In this document: piece after piece, positions 47,996-56,262 of the stretch
Numbering within the stretch: the first letter of the stretch is position 1
Layout of the letters: every line of letters begins with the position of its first letter
From: Dyella_B jejuensis
Lineage (GTDB): Bacteria; Pseudomonadota; Gammaproteobacteria; Xanthomonadales; Rhodanobacteraceae
NCBI RefSeq assembly: GCF_044904675.1
Contig: NZ_JADIKJ010000001.1
Span: forward strand, 186,001-250,000
Direction: 5' to 3'
Length of the DNA stretch: 64,000 nt
Translations under genes and position numbers: made by a program
The notes under the pieces: model-generated
Told to the model about the DNA's origin: nothing
Database searches by the model: none
Seen by the model: only the letters and a program-made list of their open reading frames with translations

Positions 47996-49299
47996 ACGTT
48001 CATCCCCAGGGCCGCGAGCCGCAACGTCACCGCACGCCGATGTGCCTCCAGTTGTTCGGCAGCGGCCAGCGTAGCCGCGCATGGACCGATCGCGCGCAAG
48101 CCATTGGGATCCAGCTCCTGCACGGTGATCTGCTTTTGGTAGCTGGCAACCGATACACCGCTATAACTGCGCGCATAGCCGTAGGTCGGCAATACATGAT
48201 TGCTGCCGCTGCAATAGTCGCCTACTGATTCGGGCGTCCATGCGCCCACGAAAACCGAGCCCGCGCTTTCCACATCCGCCAGCAGGTCGCGCGCCGCAGC
48301 CACCTGGAGAATCAGGTGTTCCGGCGCATAGCGGTTGCTCACCGCCATCGCCTGCGCCAGCGAGTCGACCTGGATCAGGCGGCTTTGCGCCAGCGCCTGT
48401 TCGGCAATGGCGCCACGCGGCAACGCCGCGCACTGGCGCTCTACCTCGGCGGCGACGCTATCGAGCAGCGTGCCGGAAGGGCTTACCAGGATCACTTGCG
48501 AATCCGGCCCGTGCTCCGCCTGCGAAAGCAGATCGGCCGCGACGAAGATGGGATTGGCTTGGGCATCGGCAATGACTAATACCTCGGACGGGCCGGCTGG
48601 CATGTCGATCGCGGCACCCTCCGGATCCGACGATACTTGCAGCTTGGCTTCGGTCACCCAGGTATTGCCTGGACCGAACAACTTGTCGCAACGCGGCACG
48701 CTCCCGGTGCCGTAGGCCATGGCGGCAATGGCCTGCGCGCCACCGAGCTTGAACACGCGGTGGACACCCACGGCGCGGGCAGCGTAGAGCACCGCCTCGT
48801 CGCAGTTTCCATCCGCGCGCGCTGGCGAACACAACACGACCTCCCGGCATCCGGCAATGCGTGCCGGCACTCCAAGCATCAAGGCGGTGGATGGCAACGG
48901 CGCGCTACCCGCAGGCACGTAGAGGCCGACCCGGTTGATCGGACGCAGCACGCGCTCCACCCGCACGCCAACCGCCGTATTCACGCCTGCCGGCTGTGGC
49001 GCCGCCACGCGGTGAAATGCGTCGATGCGCGCAGCCGCTTCCTGGATGGCGATTTTCAGTTCCGGCGCCAGCCTGGCGTCCGCCGCCGCGAATTCGTCTT
49101 CACCGACTTCGATGGCATCCAGTGCGCAGCGATCGTAGCGTGCGGAGAGTTCGCGCAGGGCCGCGTCACCCTTGGCGCGCACCGCGTCGATGATCCGTTC
49201 CACGCCATGCCGCAGTTGATCGGCGCGCGCCTGCACCGGCCGGGCCAGTGCCGCCGTGCGTTCCATTTCGTCCAGGGTATTCCAGTCGATCCATTTCAT
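47992..49299 (-). CDS. hisD: Histidinol dehydrogenase
   Basis: Zinc NAD-dependent oxidation of histidinol to histidine, 435 residues. The motifs GLYVPAGSAPLPSTALMLG, FGPGNTWVTEAKLQV, LLSQAEHGPDSQVI (zinc Gln/His) and GSNHVLPTYGYARSYSG are present. It lies 9 bases after hisG. Confidence 0.97.
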   Translation of the reverse strand: MKWIDWNTLDEMERTAALARPVQARADQLRHGVERIIDAVRAKGDAALRELSARYDRCALDAIEVGEDEFAAADARLAPELKIAIQEAAARIDAFHRVAAPQPAGVNTAVGVRVERVLRPINRVGLYVPAGSAPLPSTALMLGVPARIAGCREVVLCSPARADGNCDEAVLYAARAVGVHRVFKLGGAQAIAAMAYGTGSVPRCDKLFGPGNTWVTEAKLQVSSDPEGAAIDMPAGPSEVLVIADAQANPIFVAADLLSQAEHGPDSQVILVSPSGTLLDSVAAEVERQCAALPRGAIAEQALAQSRLIQVDSLAQAMAVSNRYAPEHLILQVAAARDLLADVESAGSVFVGAWTPESVGDYCSGSNHVLPTYGYARSYSGVSVASYQKQITVQELDPNGLRAIGPCAATLAAAEQLEAHRRAVTLRLAALGMNV

Positions 49300-49308
49300 G
49301 CGGTGTTC

Positions 49309-50202
49309 TCAGGCGAGCATTTTTTCAACGGGCAACACGAACATTTCGCGGGCGCCGGCTTTCTTGATCTCTTCCAGTTGACGCCAGCTCACCTCGCCGG
49401 CGCATAGCGCTTGCAACATCAACTGGTCGGGTTGTCCGGCCACCGGCAAGAGCGTCGGCTGCGGGCCGCCTGGCAACAGACGGGTGACCGCATCCAGCGA
49501 CGTGCGCGAAGTCTGCAGCAGCAGCAAGCGCGATTCGCGTACCTGGATCACGCCGTCCAAGCGCTTGAGCAACAACTCGATCATGTCGCCGCGCTCGTCT
49601 GCCGGCAGGGTTTGGGGGCCAGCCAGCACGGCTTCGCTCTGCAGCAGCACATCGGCTTCGCGCAATTGGTTCGCCACCAAGGTGCCGCCGCTTTGCACCA
49701 GGTCGCAAATGGCATCGGCGGTACCCAGCCTGGGGGCAATTTCCACTGAACCGGCCAAGGTGATGACCGTGGCCGCCACTTGTTTTTCGCGCAGCCATGC
49801 GTTCAATAGCCCTGGATAAGAAGTGGCAATGCGCTGGCTGGCCAAATCCGCGGGCTCGCGGTAATCCCGCTCCTGCGGCACCGCGATGGACAAGCGGCAA
49901 CGGCCAAAACCCAGCGGACGCCATTCCGTCAACGCGGTCGCACCTTCACCCGCCGTGCCCTGGAATTCATGCAGGACATTCCGGCCAACGATGCCCAGAT
50001 CGCACACGCCTTGCGCGATCAGCCCAGGGATGTCGTCATCGCGGACCAGCAACAGGTCGACCGGCTCGCCTTCGCCGAAGCAGAATAGTTTGTCGCGACT
50101 CTGGCGGAACGTAAGGCCGCAGCGATTGAGCAGATCCAGCGCCGGTTCGGTAAGTCGTCCGGATTTCTGCATGGCGATGCGCAAGCGATCCCGCGGTTTC
50201 AT
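49309..50202 (-). CDS. hisG: ATP phosphoribosyltransferase (long form)
   Basis: First, feedback-controlled step of histidine synthesis. 297 residues, the long HisG_L form with a C-terminal regulatory ACT-like domain, not the short HisZ-dependent form. Motifs are RIAMQKSGRLTEPALDLL, DLGIVGRNVLHEF and ADAICDLVQSGGTLVANQL. ATG 50202 overlaps the upstream TrpR-like stop by four bases, so expression is coupled to the regulator. Confidence 0.97.
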   Translation of the reverse strand: MKPRDRLRIAMQKSGRLTEPALDLLNRCGLTFRQSRDKLFCFGEGEPVDLLLVRDDDIPGLIAQGVCDLGIVGRNVLHEFQGTAGEGATALTEWRPLGFGRCRLSIAVPQERDYREPADLASQRIATSYPGLLNAWLREKQVAATVITLAGSVEIAPRLGTADAICDLVQSGGTLVANQLREADVLLQSEAVLAGPQTLPADERGDMIELLLKRLDGVIQVRESRLLLLQTSRTSLDAVTRLLPGGPQPTLLPVAGQPDQLMLQALCAGEVSWRQLEEIKKAGAREMFVLPVEKMLA

Positions 50203-50534
50203 GCCTTGGTCCTTTTCGTGACCGCACGGCTGCGCGAGGCGCGCGCTGCGGCGGCCAGGTAACCGCCATTGCCCTGGTTGAGGTAACGCGCCACGCGGCC
50301 GATGGTGGTGATGCTGACCGCAGTGCGTTCGTGGATTTCGCGGTACGACACGCCGTCCAGCAAATAAGGCACCACGCGCCAGCGATCTATCAGCACTTCC
50401 AGCTCGGCCGGCGTGCACAGGTCATTGAGGAATGCGTCCATCTCCTGCGCATTTTTCAGTGACAGCAGCGCGCGGCAAAGGCTTTGCTTGGCGGACTCGT
50501 CCGGGGTCTCGGGATCGATCGATCGGCGCTTCAT
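50199..50534 (-). CDS. TrpR-family regulator (YerC/YecD type) at the head of the his operon
   Basis: Small helix-turn-helix protein of 111 residues. Residues ~12-95 are the Trp repressor-like fold: LLSLKNAQEMDAFLNDLCTP, then ELEVLIDRWRVVPYLLDGVS and the HTH SYREIHERTAVSITTIGRVAR. The tail is basic. It overlaps hisG and is transcribed first, and its own start region contains a trp-operator-like palindrome (50537-50556). I infer it represses the his operon, possibly with histidine as co-repressor; I recall comparative-genomic work naming such a regulator HisR in Xanthomonadales but cannot check it. Confidence 0.85.
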   Translation of the reverse strand: MKRRSIDPETPDESAKQSLCRALLSLKNAQEMDAFLNDLCTPAELEVLIDRWRVVPYLLDGVSYREIHERTAVSITTIGRVARYLNQGNGGYLAAAARASRSRAVTKRTKA

Positions 50535-50536
50535 AA

Positions 50537-50556
50537 TGTACTAGTGCGTTAATACA
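50537..50556. promoter_or_regulatory. trp-operator-like palindrome at the start of the TrpR-like/his operon
   Basis: The element contains GTACTAGT followed by GCGTTAATAC. The first half is identical to the half-site GTACTAGT of the E. coli TrpR operator (GTACTAGTTAACTAGTAC), and the outer bases TGTA/TACA are symmetric. It lies 3-22 bases upstream of the start codon, just downstream of a TATGAT -10-like box (minus strand, about 50562-50567), so bound repressor would block initiation or early elongation. It also leaves no room for a normal ribosome binding site. Confidence 0.6.
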
Positions 50557-50702
50557 ATAGATCATATTCTACGCGGCATGGACGGCGCCGACAAGCGCTG
50601 CTTGCTCGTACAATCTCCAAATTACAAGCCTGTACGGCATCCGTGAATAATCCGTTGCGGCTTGCAAGTCGGATTCCGCACTCCGTGCCGGTGTGCGTAT
50701 CG

Positions 50703-51120
50703 ATGACCGCTTCCACCGATGGACCGTTCGTGCGTATCGTCGCCTGGCTGCTAGCCCTGGCGGTTATCGCGTTCAACGCCGTCCGCGCTACCGCACAATT
50801 CTGGCGTTCGACGCCTGATGGGATTACTGCGCTGCTCGGCGCATACCTGAAGGGTCCAGGCCTGCCTGCGCCAAATGGTGTACGACCTGATGGCGCTGGC
50901 CCTGCTCGCCTTGGTCAGGGCGAGCCGTGTCACGGCACCGGCAGAGCGGAGCGTGCTGGTTGTTTGCTGCCGCAGGCATCGCCTTGCCCGTGGTGGCGAG
51001 CGGCGAATACCTCTTCGGAGCCCTCCACGAGAACCTGGCGCCATGATCGCCGCTCCCGGAACCTCCCTGTGGCCGAGCTTCGGCTGGTGGCTGCTATCGA
51101 GCCGTGGGCGGTGCGATCCA
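50703..51120 (+). pseudogene. Decayed inner-membrane protein gene
   Basis: Hydrophobic segments continue from frame to frame: VRIVAWLLALAVIAFNAVRA (first frame), then MVYDLMALALLALVRASRV, then FAAAGIALPVVASGEYLFGA, then TSLWPSFGWWLLSS. The first break is explained exactly by a 4-base tandem duplication CCTGCCTG at 50861-50868: removing one copy gives YLKGPGLRQMVYDLMALAL. Later single-base shifts occur near 50965 and 51043. The parent family is not recognised. Frame counting is mine and the right end is vague. Confidence 0.5.
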
Positions 51121-51340
51121 TGCATGAAAAAAGGCAGCCGTGCCGGCTTGGCTGGCTACCTTAATGCTGTGGTTCCAGGCCCTCGTGCCGGGGCCTCCCG
51201 AGGGCCTGCCGGAAAAGCTGGTGATCGCGCTGATCCCGCCATGGCCGGGCTGGGCCGCACGCCTGCTGGCGCACGCCCCTAATACCCACCCTGATATCGC
51301 CGTCGCGCCAGGAAGCTGCGTTCGCGACCGGACGCGCTTT

Positions 51341-53230
51341 CTATCCCACGAACGCGCGTTGCTGCACCAGTTCGCACACGGTACGCACATCGCCATCCAT
51401 CGCGCGGTCACGATGCATGAAGCCGATCCGGCCGCGCAGCGTAGCGTGCGCCTTGCGCACAGAGGTGCCCGCATGGAAATCGCCGACCTCGGCCAGCGCC
51501 GCCATCAGCTGCTTCACTTCCTCGACGAACTGCGCATGCTGCGGACTACCTTCGCGCGGCGCATTGACCACCTTGGACGCCAGCGCCTGCCAGTCGCCGC
51601 GCGCGGCCAGGCGGCGGGCGGCGTTGAGCATTTCCTGGCGATAGTCCAGCGCCTGGGCCGCGGTATAGAGCTCAAGCGCCAGCACGTAGCCCAGGTCTTC
51701 GGTCATTTCGAGCACATGGCGTGCTTCGTTGGCGCCCATCGACACATGATCCTCGGCATTCGCACTGGTCGGTACCGAATACACGCTGGCCGGATGCGCG
51801 CGCGTGGCCAGATCGTTGACCAGTGCCGCGGCGGTGTATTGCACGATCATGAAGCCGGAATCGGTGCCGTCCTCATTGCCGGTCAGGAAGGCCGGCAGGC
51901 CGTCGCTGGTGGCGGGATCGACCAGTTTGTTGAGTCGCCGCTCGGAGATCGACGCCAATACCGGAATCGCCGCCTTCACATAGCTCATCGCCAGCGCCAG
52001 CGGCATGCCGTGGAAGTGGCCGGCAGAGATTACCTGCTCCTCGATGTGACTGGCGTCGGTGTTGTCCGGGAAAATCAGCGGATTATCGGTGACCGCATTC
52101 AATTCGATATCGATCACGCGGCAGGCCTGTGCCCATGCGTCGCGGACCGCGCCGTGCACTTGCGGCATGCAGCGCAGGCAATAGGCGTCCTGCGGCTGAT
52201 GCTTCTTGCCGCCCTTGAACGGCAGGAACCGGCTATAGAACGCTTCGCGGCCATGGCGCTGGTTGGCCGGCACCCAATCCCAGCTGATATCGAAACTCAG
52301 CGCCTGGTCCTCGGCCGTGCTCCACGCTTCCGCACTCCATTGCTTGAAGCGCGGCACCAGGTGATAAGGAATATCCAGCAAGGTGGACCCGGCCAGCAGA
52401 CCGCGCACGTGCTCGGCGACCCCGACCTGCCCCGGATGCGGACGCAGCGCATGGACTTCCGCGCGCAGCGCACCGCTACGCCCGGCGAAGGCATCCAGCG
52501 TCATCGATGCGGCCAGGTCGGCGACATCGAGCAGGTATTCCAGCGTATCAAGCGCCAGTACCGCGGTAGCCAGCATCTGCGCGGTGCCGTTATTGAGCGC
52601 CAGGCCTTCCTTGAAAGAAAGCCGGATCGGCTGCAAGCCCGCACGCTCCAGCGCTTCGGCGCCCGACAAACGTTCGCCCCGGTAAAAAGCTTCGCCGCCG
52701 CCGAGCAGCACGATCGCCAGATGCGAGAGCGGCGCCAGATCGCCACTGGCACCGACCGAGCCCTTCTCGGGCACTACCGGAATCACATCGTGGTTGAGCA
52801 ATGCGGTCAACGCTTCCAGCGTGGAAACACGGATACCGGAGTGACCGCGCATCAGCGTATTGATGCGAATTACCAGCATCGCGCGCACCACTTCAGCGGA
52901 GAACGGCTTGCCCACGCACACGGCATGCGTAGTGATCAGGTTGTGCTGAAGTTCTTCCAGCAGCGTGCCTTCCGGCCTGTTCGGATGGCCGCCCGGCAAT
53001 TCATCGCGCAGGCGATAGGCGCCCAGCAATTTGTCAGCGTTGCTGCCGAAACCGGTGGTGACACCATAGGTGGGTTCGCCGCAGCTTACTTTTTCCGCCA
53101 GGAAATCCGCCGCGCGCTGCACGCGCTGCAATTGCGCGGCATCAAGCCGGACGCCATGGCCTTTACGCGCCACGGCAACGAGTTGTTGACGGCTAAGGCT
53201 GTTGCCGTCCAGCAGAATGGTCTGACTCAC
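51341..53230 (-). CDS. MIO-type aromatic amino acid ammonia-lyase, long variant (annotated as HutH-like)
   Basis: Member of the HAL/PAL/TAL family that eliminates ammonia from an aromatic amino acid. The MIO-forming ASG lies at 161-163 in GSVGASGDLAPLSH, with Y56 in TYGVTTGFG and the lyase helices TDNPLIF and PTSANAEDHVSMG. It is 629 residues against ~510 for HutH, with ~15 extra residues near 70-85, an insertion at ~287-345 (PYHLVPRFKQWSAEAWSTA through GGKKHQP) and a longer C-terminus. The usual NQEDH reads NAEDH. hutU, hutI and hutG are absent, so histidine degradation is not supported. Same strand as hisS and the his operon. Confidence 0.85.
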   Translation of the reverse strand: MSQTILLDGNSLSRQQLVAVARKGHGVRLDAAQLQRVQRAADFLAEKVSCGEPTYGVTTGFGSNADKLLGAYRLRDELPGGHPNRPEGTLLEELQHNLITTHAVCVGKPFSAEVVRAMLVIRINTLMRGHSGIRVSTLEALTALLNHDVIPVVPEKGSVGASGDLAPLSHLAIVLLGGGEAFYRGERLSGAEALERAGLQPIRLSFKEGLALNNGTAQMLATAVLALDTLEYLLDVADLAASMTLDAFAGRSGALRAEVHALRPHPGQVGVAEHVRGLLAGSTLLDIPYHLVPRFKQWSAEAWSTAEDQALSFDISWDWVPANQRHGREAFYSRFLPFKGGKKHQPQDAYCLRCMPQVHGAVRDAWAQACRVIDIELNAVTDNPLIFPDNTDASHIEEQVISAGHFHGMPLALAMSYVKAAIPVLASISERRLNKLVDPATSDGLPAFLTGNEDGTDSGFMIVQYTAAALVNDLATRAHPASVYSVPTSANAEDHVSMGANEARHVLEMTEDLGYVLALELYTAAQALDYRQEMLNAARRLAARGDWQALASKVVNAPREGSPQHAQFVEEVKQLMAALAEVGDFHAGTSVRKAHATLRGRIGFMHRDRAMDGDVRTVCELVQQRAFVG

Positions 53231-53256
53231 AAAATCTCCAACCTGTGCTTGATGTC

Positions 53257-53280
53257 GTCATGCCCGCGCCAGCGGGAAGC
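53257..53280. repeat. REP-like palindrome downstream of hisS
   Basis: The stretch around CCCGCGCCAGCGGG (53263-53276) flanked by GTCAT resembles the dispersed REP-type palindromes of Xanthomonadales (CCCGC-loop-GCGGG near GTCAT). A second small hairpin, TGGCTCG/CGAGCCA, follows at 53299-53317. Only one copy is in the window, so the repeat call is tentative. Confidence 0.35.
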
Positions 53281-53479
53281 CGTGGCTCATCCAGCGGATG
53301 GCTCGAAGATCGAGCCAGCCTGGATCACCGGTGTTGTTGTATGCCGGCTTCCGTGCGCGGTTCCATTTACTGCTTTTTGCCTGCGGTCGCGGCAAGAGAC
53401 TGACCGACCTTGCTGTCGACAAGCACTCCCGCTTGCGCGAAAGCAACGGCAAGGCTGCCTTGCCAACCGATGCAACTGC

Positions 53480-54853
53480 CTAGTTGCTGATCTCGGCCTG
53501 CGCCAATTCCACTCGCAAAGTCTTGATCAACTCGCTCCGTGCCACTTCGAACTGATCCTCGCGGCGCAGATCCTTCACCGTTACCACGCCCTTGGCCAAT
53601 TCATCCTCGCCCAGCACGATCACGAAGCGGATCCCCGCGCGGTCGGCATATTTGAATTGCTTGCCCAGCTTGCCGCCGTCCAACACCACCTCCGTGGCAA
53701 TGCCCGCCGTGCGCAATTCGCCGGCCAGCGCCAGGTAAGCCGGCAATTGCGCGGCATCCATCTGCGTGATGAGTACGTCGACCGTGCTGCGCGCGGTGCC
53801 GACCAAACCAGCATCGCGCAATTGCCAGTAAAGCCGCGTCAAGCCGATGGAGATACCCACGCCAGGCAAGTGCGACTTGGTGTATTGCCCAGCAAGATTT
53901 TCATAGCGTCCACCCGAACAGATCGATCCGATCTGCGGATGGTCGTTGAGCGTGGTCTCGTAGACGGTGCCGGTGTAGTAGTCCAGGCCGCGCGCGATCG
54001 ACAGGTTCAGCGCGTAATGCGTTTCCGGCACGCCGAACGCATGGATCAGGCCCAGCACCTCCTTCAGCTCGGCACGGCCCTGCTCCATCGCTTCCAGACC
54101 GCTGCCCAGTGCATCGAGCTTGTCGAGCGCGTCCTGCAAGGAGGTGGAACGCACCTGCACGAAATCGAGGATTTTCTGTGCCGCCTCCGCACTGAGGGCG
54201 AAGGCTTCGCCGGTCAAGGTTGCGCGCACGTAATCGGCGCCGCGCTTGTCCAGCTTGTCCACTTCGCGCAGCACAAGCGTCTGCTGCTCGGGATCGGTCA
54301 CACCCAGGCTTTCGAAATAACCGCGCATCAGCTTGCGGTTATTCAACTGGATGGTGAACGCGCCAATATTCAGTTCGCGAAAGACGCTATAGATCACCGC
54401 CGGCAACTCGGCGTCGTAGCGGATCGACAGGCCATCCTTGCCGATCACGTCGATATCGCACTGGTAGAACTCGCGGAAGCGTCCGCGCTGGGCGCGTTCG
54501 CCACGGTACACCCGCTGCATCTGGTAGCGGCGGAAGGGAAAACTCAGGTCGTGCTCATGCTCGGCCACGTAGCGGGCGAGCGGGACGGTCAGGTCGAAGC
54601 GCAACGCCAGCTCGGGCTTCTCGCCCTGCTCCAGCGCCCCGGTCGACTGCACGAAATACACCTGCCGTTCGGTCTCGCCGCCGGTCTTGGTCAGCAGCAC
54701 ATCCGAATACTCCATCACCGGTGTTTCCACCGGCAGGAAACCGAAGCGCTCGTAATTGCGACGGATCACGTCGAGCATGCGCTGGAAAGCAATCTGGTCG
54801 AGCGGCAGCAGCTCGAGCACGCCGGGCATGGTGCGGGCCTGGGTAAGCGCCAT
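53480..54853 (-). CDS. hisS: Histidyl-tRNA synthetase
   Basis: Class II aminoacyl-tRNA synthetase, 457 residues. Motif 2 is QRGRFREFYQCDIDVIG, histidine-binding RGLDYYTGTVYE and motif 3 GVGISIGLTRLYW; the C-terminal anticodon domain follows (DVLITQMDAAQLPAYLALAG). ATG 54853 (MALTQARTMPGVLELLP) is chosen; an upstream frame from 54901 is not part of the family. It is 249 bases upstream of the ammonia-lyase gene, on the same strand. Confidence 0.97.
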   Translation of the reverse strand: MALTQARTMPGVLELLPLDQIAFQRMLDVIRRNYERFGFLPVETPVMEYSDVLLTKTGGETERQVYFVQSTGALEQGEKPELALRFDLTVPLARYVAEHEHDLSFPFRRYQMQRVYRGERAQRGRFREFYQCDIDVIGKDGLSIRYDAELPAVIYSVFRELNIGAFTIQLNNRKLMRGYFESLGVTDPEQQTLVLREVDKLDKRGADYVRATLTGEAFALSAEAAQKILDFVQVRSTSLQDALDKLDALGSGLEAMEQGRAELKEVLGLIHAFGVPETHYALNLSIARGLDYYTGTVYETTLNDHPQIGSICSGGRYENLAGQYTKSHLPGVGISIGLTRLYWQLRDAGLVGTARSTVDVLITQMDAAQLPAYLALAGELRTAGIATEVVLDGGKLGKQFKYADRAGIRFVIVLGEDELAKGVVTVKDLRREDQFEVARSELIKTLRVELAQAEISN

Positions 54854-55015
54854 GGAATCCTCTGCTAGCAAATGAAAAATGCCGTCCAACGGCAGCCGCA
54901 TAGGGTAGCAGATAGGCCCATCGGCCCCGCCTGCCAGCGGGCCGATTCCCGTGACCGGGTGGCCGTGGAGCCTGTTGCCAAGGTTAACCGGGCCCGATAA
55001 GATACGCGGCTCCCA

Positions 55016-55092
55016 CGGGGTGTAGCTCAGCCTGGTAGAGCGCTACGTTCGGGACGTAGAAGTCGCATGTTCGAATCATGTCTCCCCGACCA
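55016..55092 (+). tRNA. tRNA-Pro(CGG)
   Basis: Complete cloverleaf of 77 bases with encoded CCA. The acceptor is CGGGGTG paired to CTCCCCG, the D arm has AGCTCAGCCTGGTAGAGC, the anticodon stem CTACG/CGTAG encloses TTCGGGA with anticodon CGG at 55050-55052, and the T arm is GCATG-TTCGAAT-CATGT. One acceptor pair is U-U. The tRNA is the last housekeeping feature before the accessory region and its 3' end is a typical integration target. Confidence 0.97.
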
Positions 55093-55105
55093 AATTGAAA
55101 GACCC

Positions 55106-55143
55106 AAAAAACCCTGAAAAACAGTCGTTTTTCGGGGTTTTTT
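55106..55143 (+). terminator. Terminator after tRNA-Pro
   Basis: A 17-bp stem (55106-55122 with 55127-55143; one G-U pair) around a four-base loop, with six A and six T residues at its ends, beginning 14 bases after the tRNA. Confidence 0.9.
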
Positions 55144-55209
55144 GTATCTAAAACCGGGAGCCGCGAAACGCACCAATGTGCTCTCAAACACTCCCAAAAG
55201 CACCTTTTG

Positions 55210-55246
55210 TGTCCCCAGCGGTGTCCCCGCTGTCCCCGCTGTCCCC
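55210..55246. repeat. Four TGTCCCC direct repeats next to tRNA-Pro
   Basis: TGTCCCC begins at 55210, 55222, 55231 and 55240 (spacing 12, 9, 9). Short direct repeats about 120-150 bases inside a tRNA integration site are typical of arm-type integrase binding sites. No integrase gene is present in the window. Confidence 0.5.
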
Positions 55247-55273
55247 GATCTACGCCCCCTGGACATGGTCCCA

Positions 55274-55762
55274 TCATGGATCAGTAGCGGTTGAGACCTT
55301 TAGCACGACCGACACGCGCAACGCCTCTGCATCCACCATGGCGTGATGCCGTCGTGCGGCCGCCTCGGGATGCGCAGCGAAATATTGCTCCTGCGCCTCC
55401 AACACATTGAGATCGGTCACCAGCACCGGCACCCATTCCGGCACACCACCGTTCCATGTTCCGAAACTTTTAAGCGCCCGAGTGAGTTGCTCCTTGTCAA
55501 TTGCCCCATCGAAGTGGATACGTGGGGAATCGAACGAAGCGATGAAGGTGCGCAGTTGCGCGCCGAACTCCTGATCCGGAAGTACCGGACCCTCCAGCAG
55601 CGGGTACACCACGGTACGCACGAACGAGGACGGCCCTTCTGGTCGCGGCGATCGCTCGGCATAGAAACGGGGCTCTCCATCCTCGTGGATCAACGCCAGG
55701 CTGATCAGTTCCCTGGCTACATCGTTGTTCCACTCTGTGTCGAGGAAAAGGTTGTCGGGCAT
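55274..55762 (-). CDS. DEDDh exonuclease-like protein (3'-5' exoribonuclease-like)
   Basis: Cytoplasmic nuclease candidate of 162 residues. From ATG 55762 it reads MPDNLFLDTEW with acidic motif I (D8, E10), an internal aspartate in RIHFDGAID (D85) and motif III RRHHAMVDAEALR (H140, D144). This fits the DEDDh fold of RNase-T/exoribonuclease families, usual for compact ~170-residue bacterial members often found on mobile DNA. A longer frame begins at 55837 without benefit. It is the first gene after the tRNA, pointing back toward it. Confidence 0.75.
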   Translation of the reverse strand: MPDNLFLDTEWNNDVARELISLALIHEDGEPRFYAERSPRPEGPSSFVRTVVYPLLEGPVLPDQEFGAQLRTFIASFDSPRIHFDGAIDKEQLTRALKSFGTWNGGVPEWVPVLVTDLNVLEAQEQYFAAHPEAAARRHHAMVDAEALRVSVVLKVSTATDP

Positions 55763-55938
55763 GGATTCAGACCCTTGTAAGATCGGCCGCCCGTTGGCCC
55801 GCCCCGAGGTCGAGATTGCATATCGCCTTGGGGTCATGTCCGATCAGTTCGACACATATAAGTAAGTTTATCGCCCTGGGCGAATCCTTCAGCAGTGCCC
55901 CGTGATCGGGCCGCCTTCGCCCTCTTTTATGGCTATTC

Positions 55939-56262
55939 ATGAACGATACCTTGGACCTCCTCCGCGCCAAGTTTCCCGGGCAGGTCATGCTCTCGCCCCG
56001 CGAGATCGCCCGCGCCATCTATGGTGATGAAAAAGCGACCCGAAAAAGGATTGAAGGCGTCCGCAAGATGCTCGACAACGGGACATTGTGCCCGGACCTT
56101 CGGAAGGCCCCGAGCGAGGGCCGTTGGCTGATCCCCATTGCGGCCTTGGCGCGCTCGTTGGAAAAGCGATACGTGATCCCGGTTAGCAGCGCGCCACCGA
56201 CTGTTCACCCTCGTCCGCGGGGGAGAAAGATGACCAACATTGGGCCGCGCATGTTCCGGTAA
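55939..56262 (+). CDS. Small putative DNA-binding protein
   Basis: 107 residues; not recognised as a named family. The N-terminal ~75 residues look like a winged or excisionase-like helix-turn-helix: LLRAKFPGQVMLSPREIARA, then KRIEGVRKMLDNGTLC and EGRWLIPIAALARSLEKRY, similar in length and pattern to phage and island regulators that bind through a MerR/Xis-like wing. The tail is basic (RPRGRK). ATG at 55939, 177 bases after the exonuclease start on the other strand. It could be the excisionase or a regulator of the island. Confidence 0.55.
   Translation: MNDTLDLLRAKFPGQVMLSPREIARAIYGDEKATRKRIEGVRKMLDNGTLCPDLRKAPSEGRWLIPIAALARSLEKRYVIPVSSAPPTVHPRPRGRKMTNIGPRMFR

Larger units (their letters stand above)
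50535..51340. other. Region between the his operon and the ammonia-lyase gene
   Basis: Holds the his operon operator and promoter at its left end and, on the plus strand, the remains of a membrane-protein gene (50703 to about 51120). From about 51120 to the lyase stop at 51341 I see no gene. No histidine-rich leader peptide or attenuator precedes the his operon. Confidence 0.6.

Noticed and set aside
50643..51164. 173-codon plus-strand frame as an intact gene
   Set aside because: Only the first ~70 residues look like a protein; the hydrophobic pattern then moves to other frames, so it is reported as a decayed gene.
51140..54868. Plus-strand open frame of 1242 codons
   Set aside because: It is antisense to the ammonia-lyase and hisS genes; composition is H/R/Q-rich as expected for the shadow of GC-rich coding DNA, and the minus-strand products have all family motifs.
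55106..55143. Island attachment repeat in the A/T-rich hairpin
   Set aside because: It is a normal terminator hairpin for the tRNA; it does not repeat the tRNA 3' end.
54984..55277. Minus-strand frames across tRNA-Pro containing the MIRTCDFYVPNVALYQ string
   Set aside because: This is the well-known false translation of a tRNA gene read antisense; not a protein.
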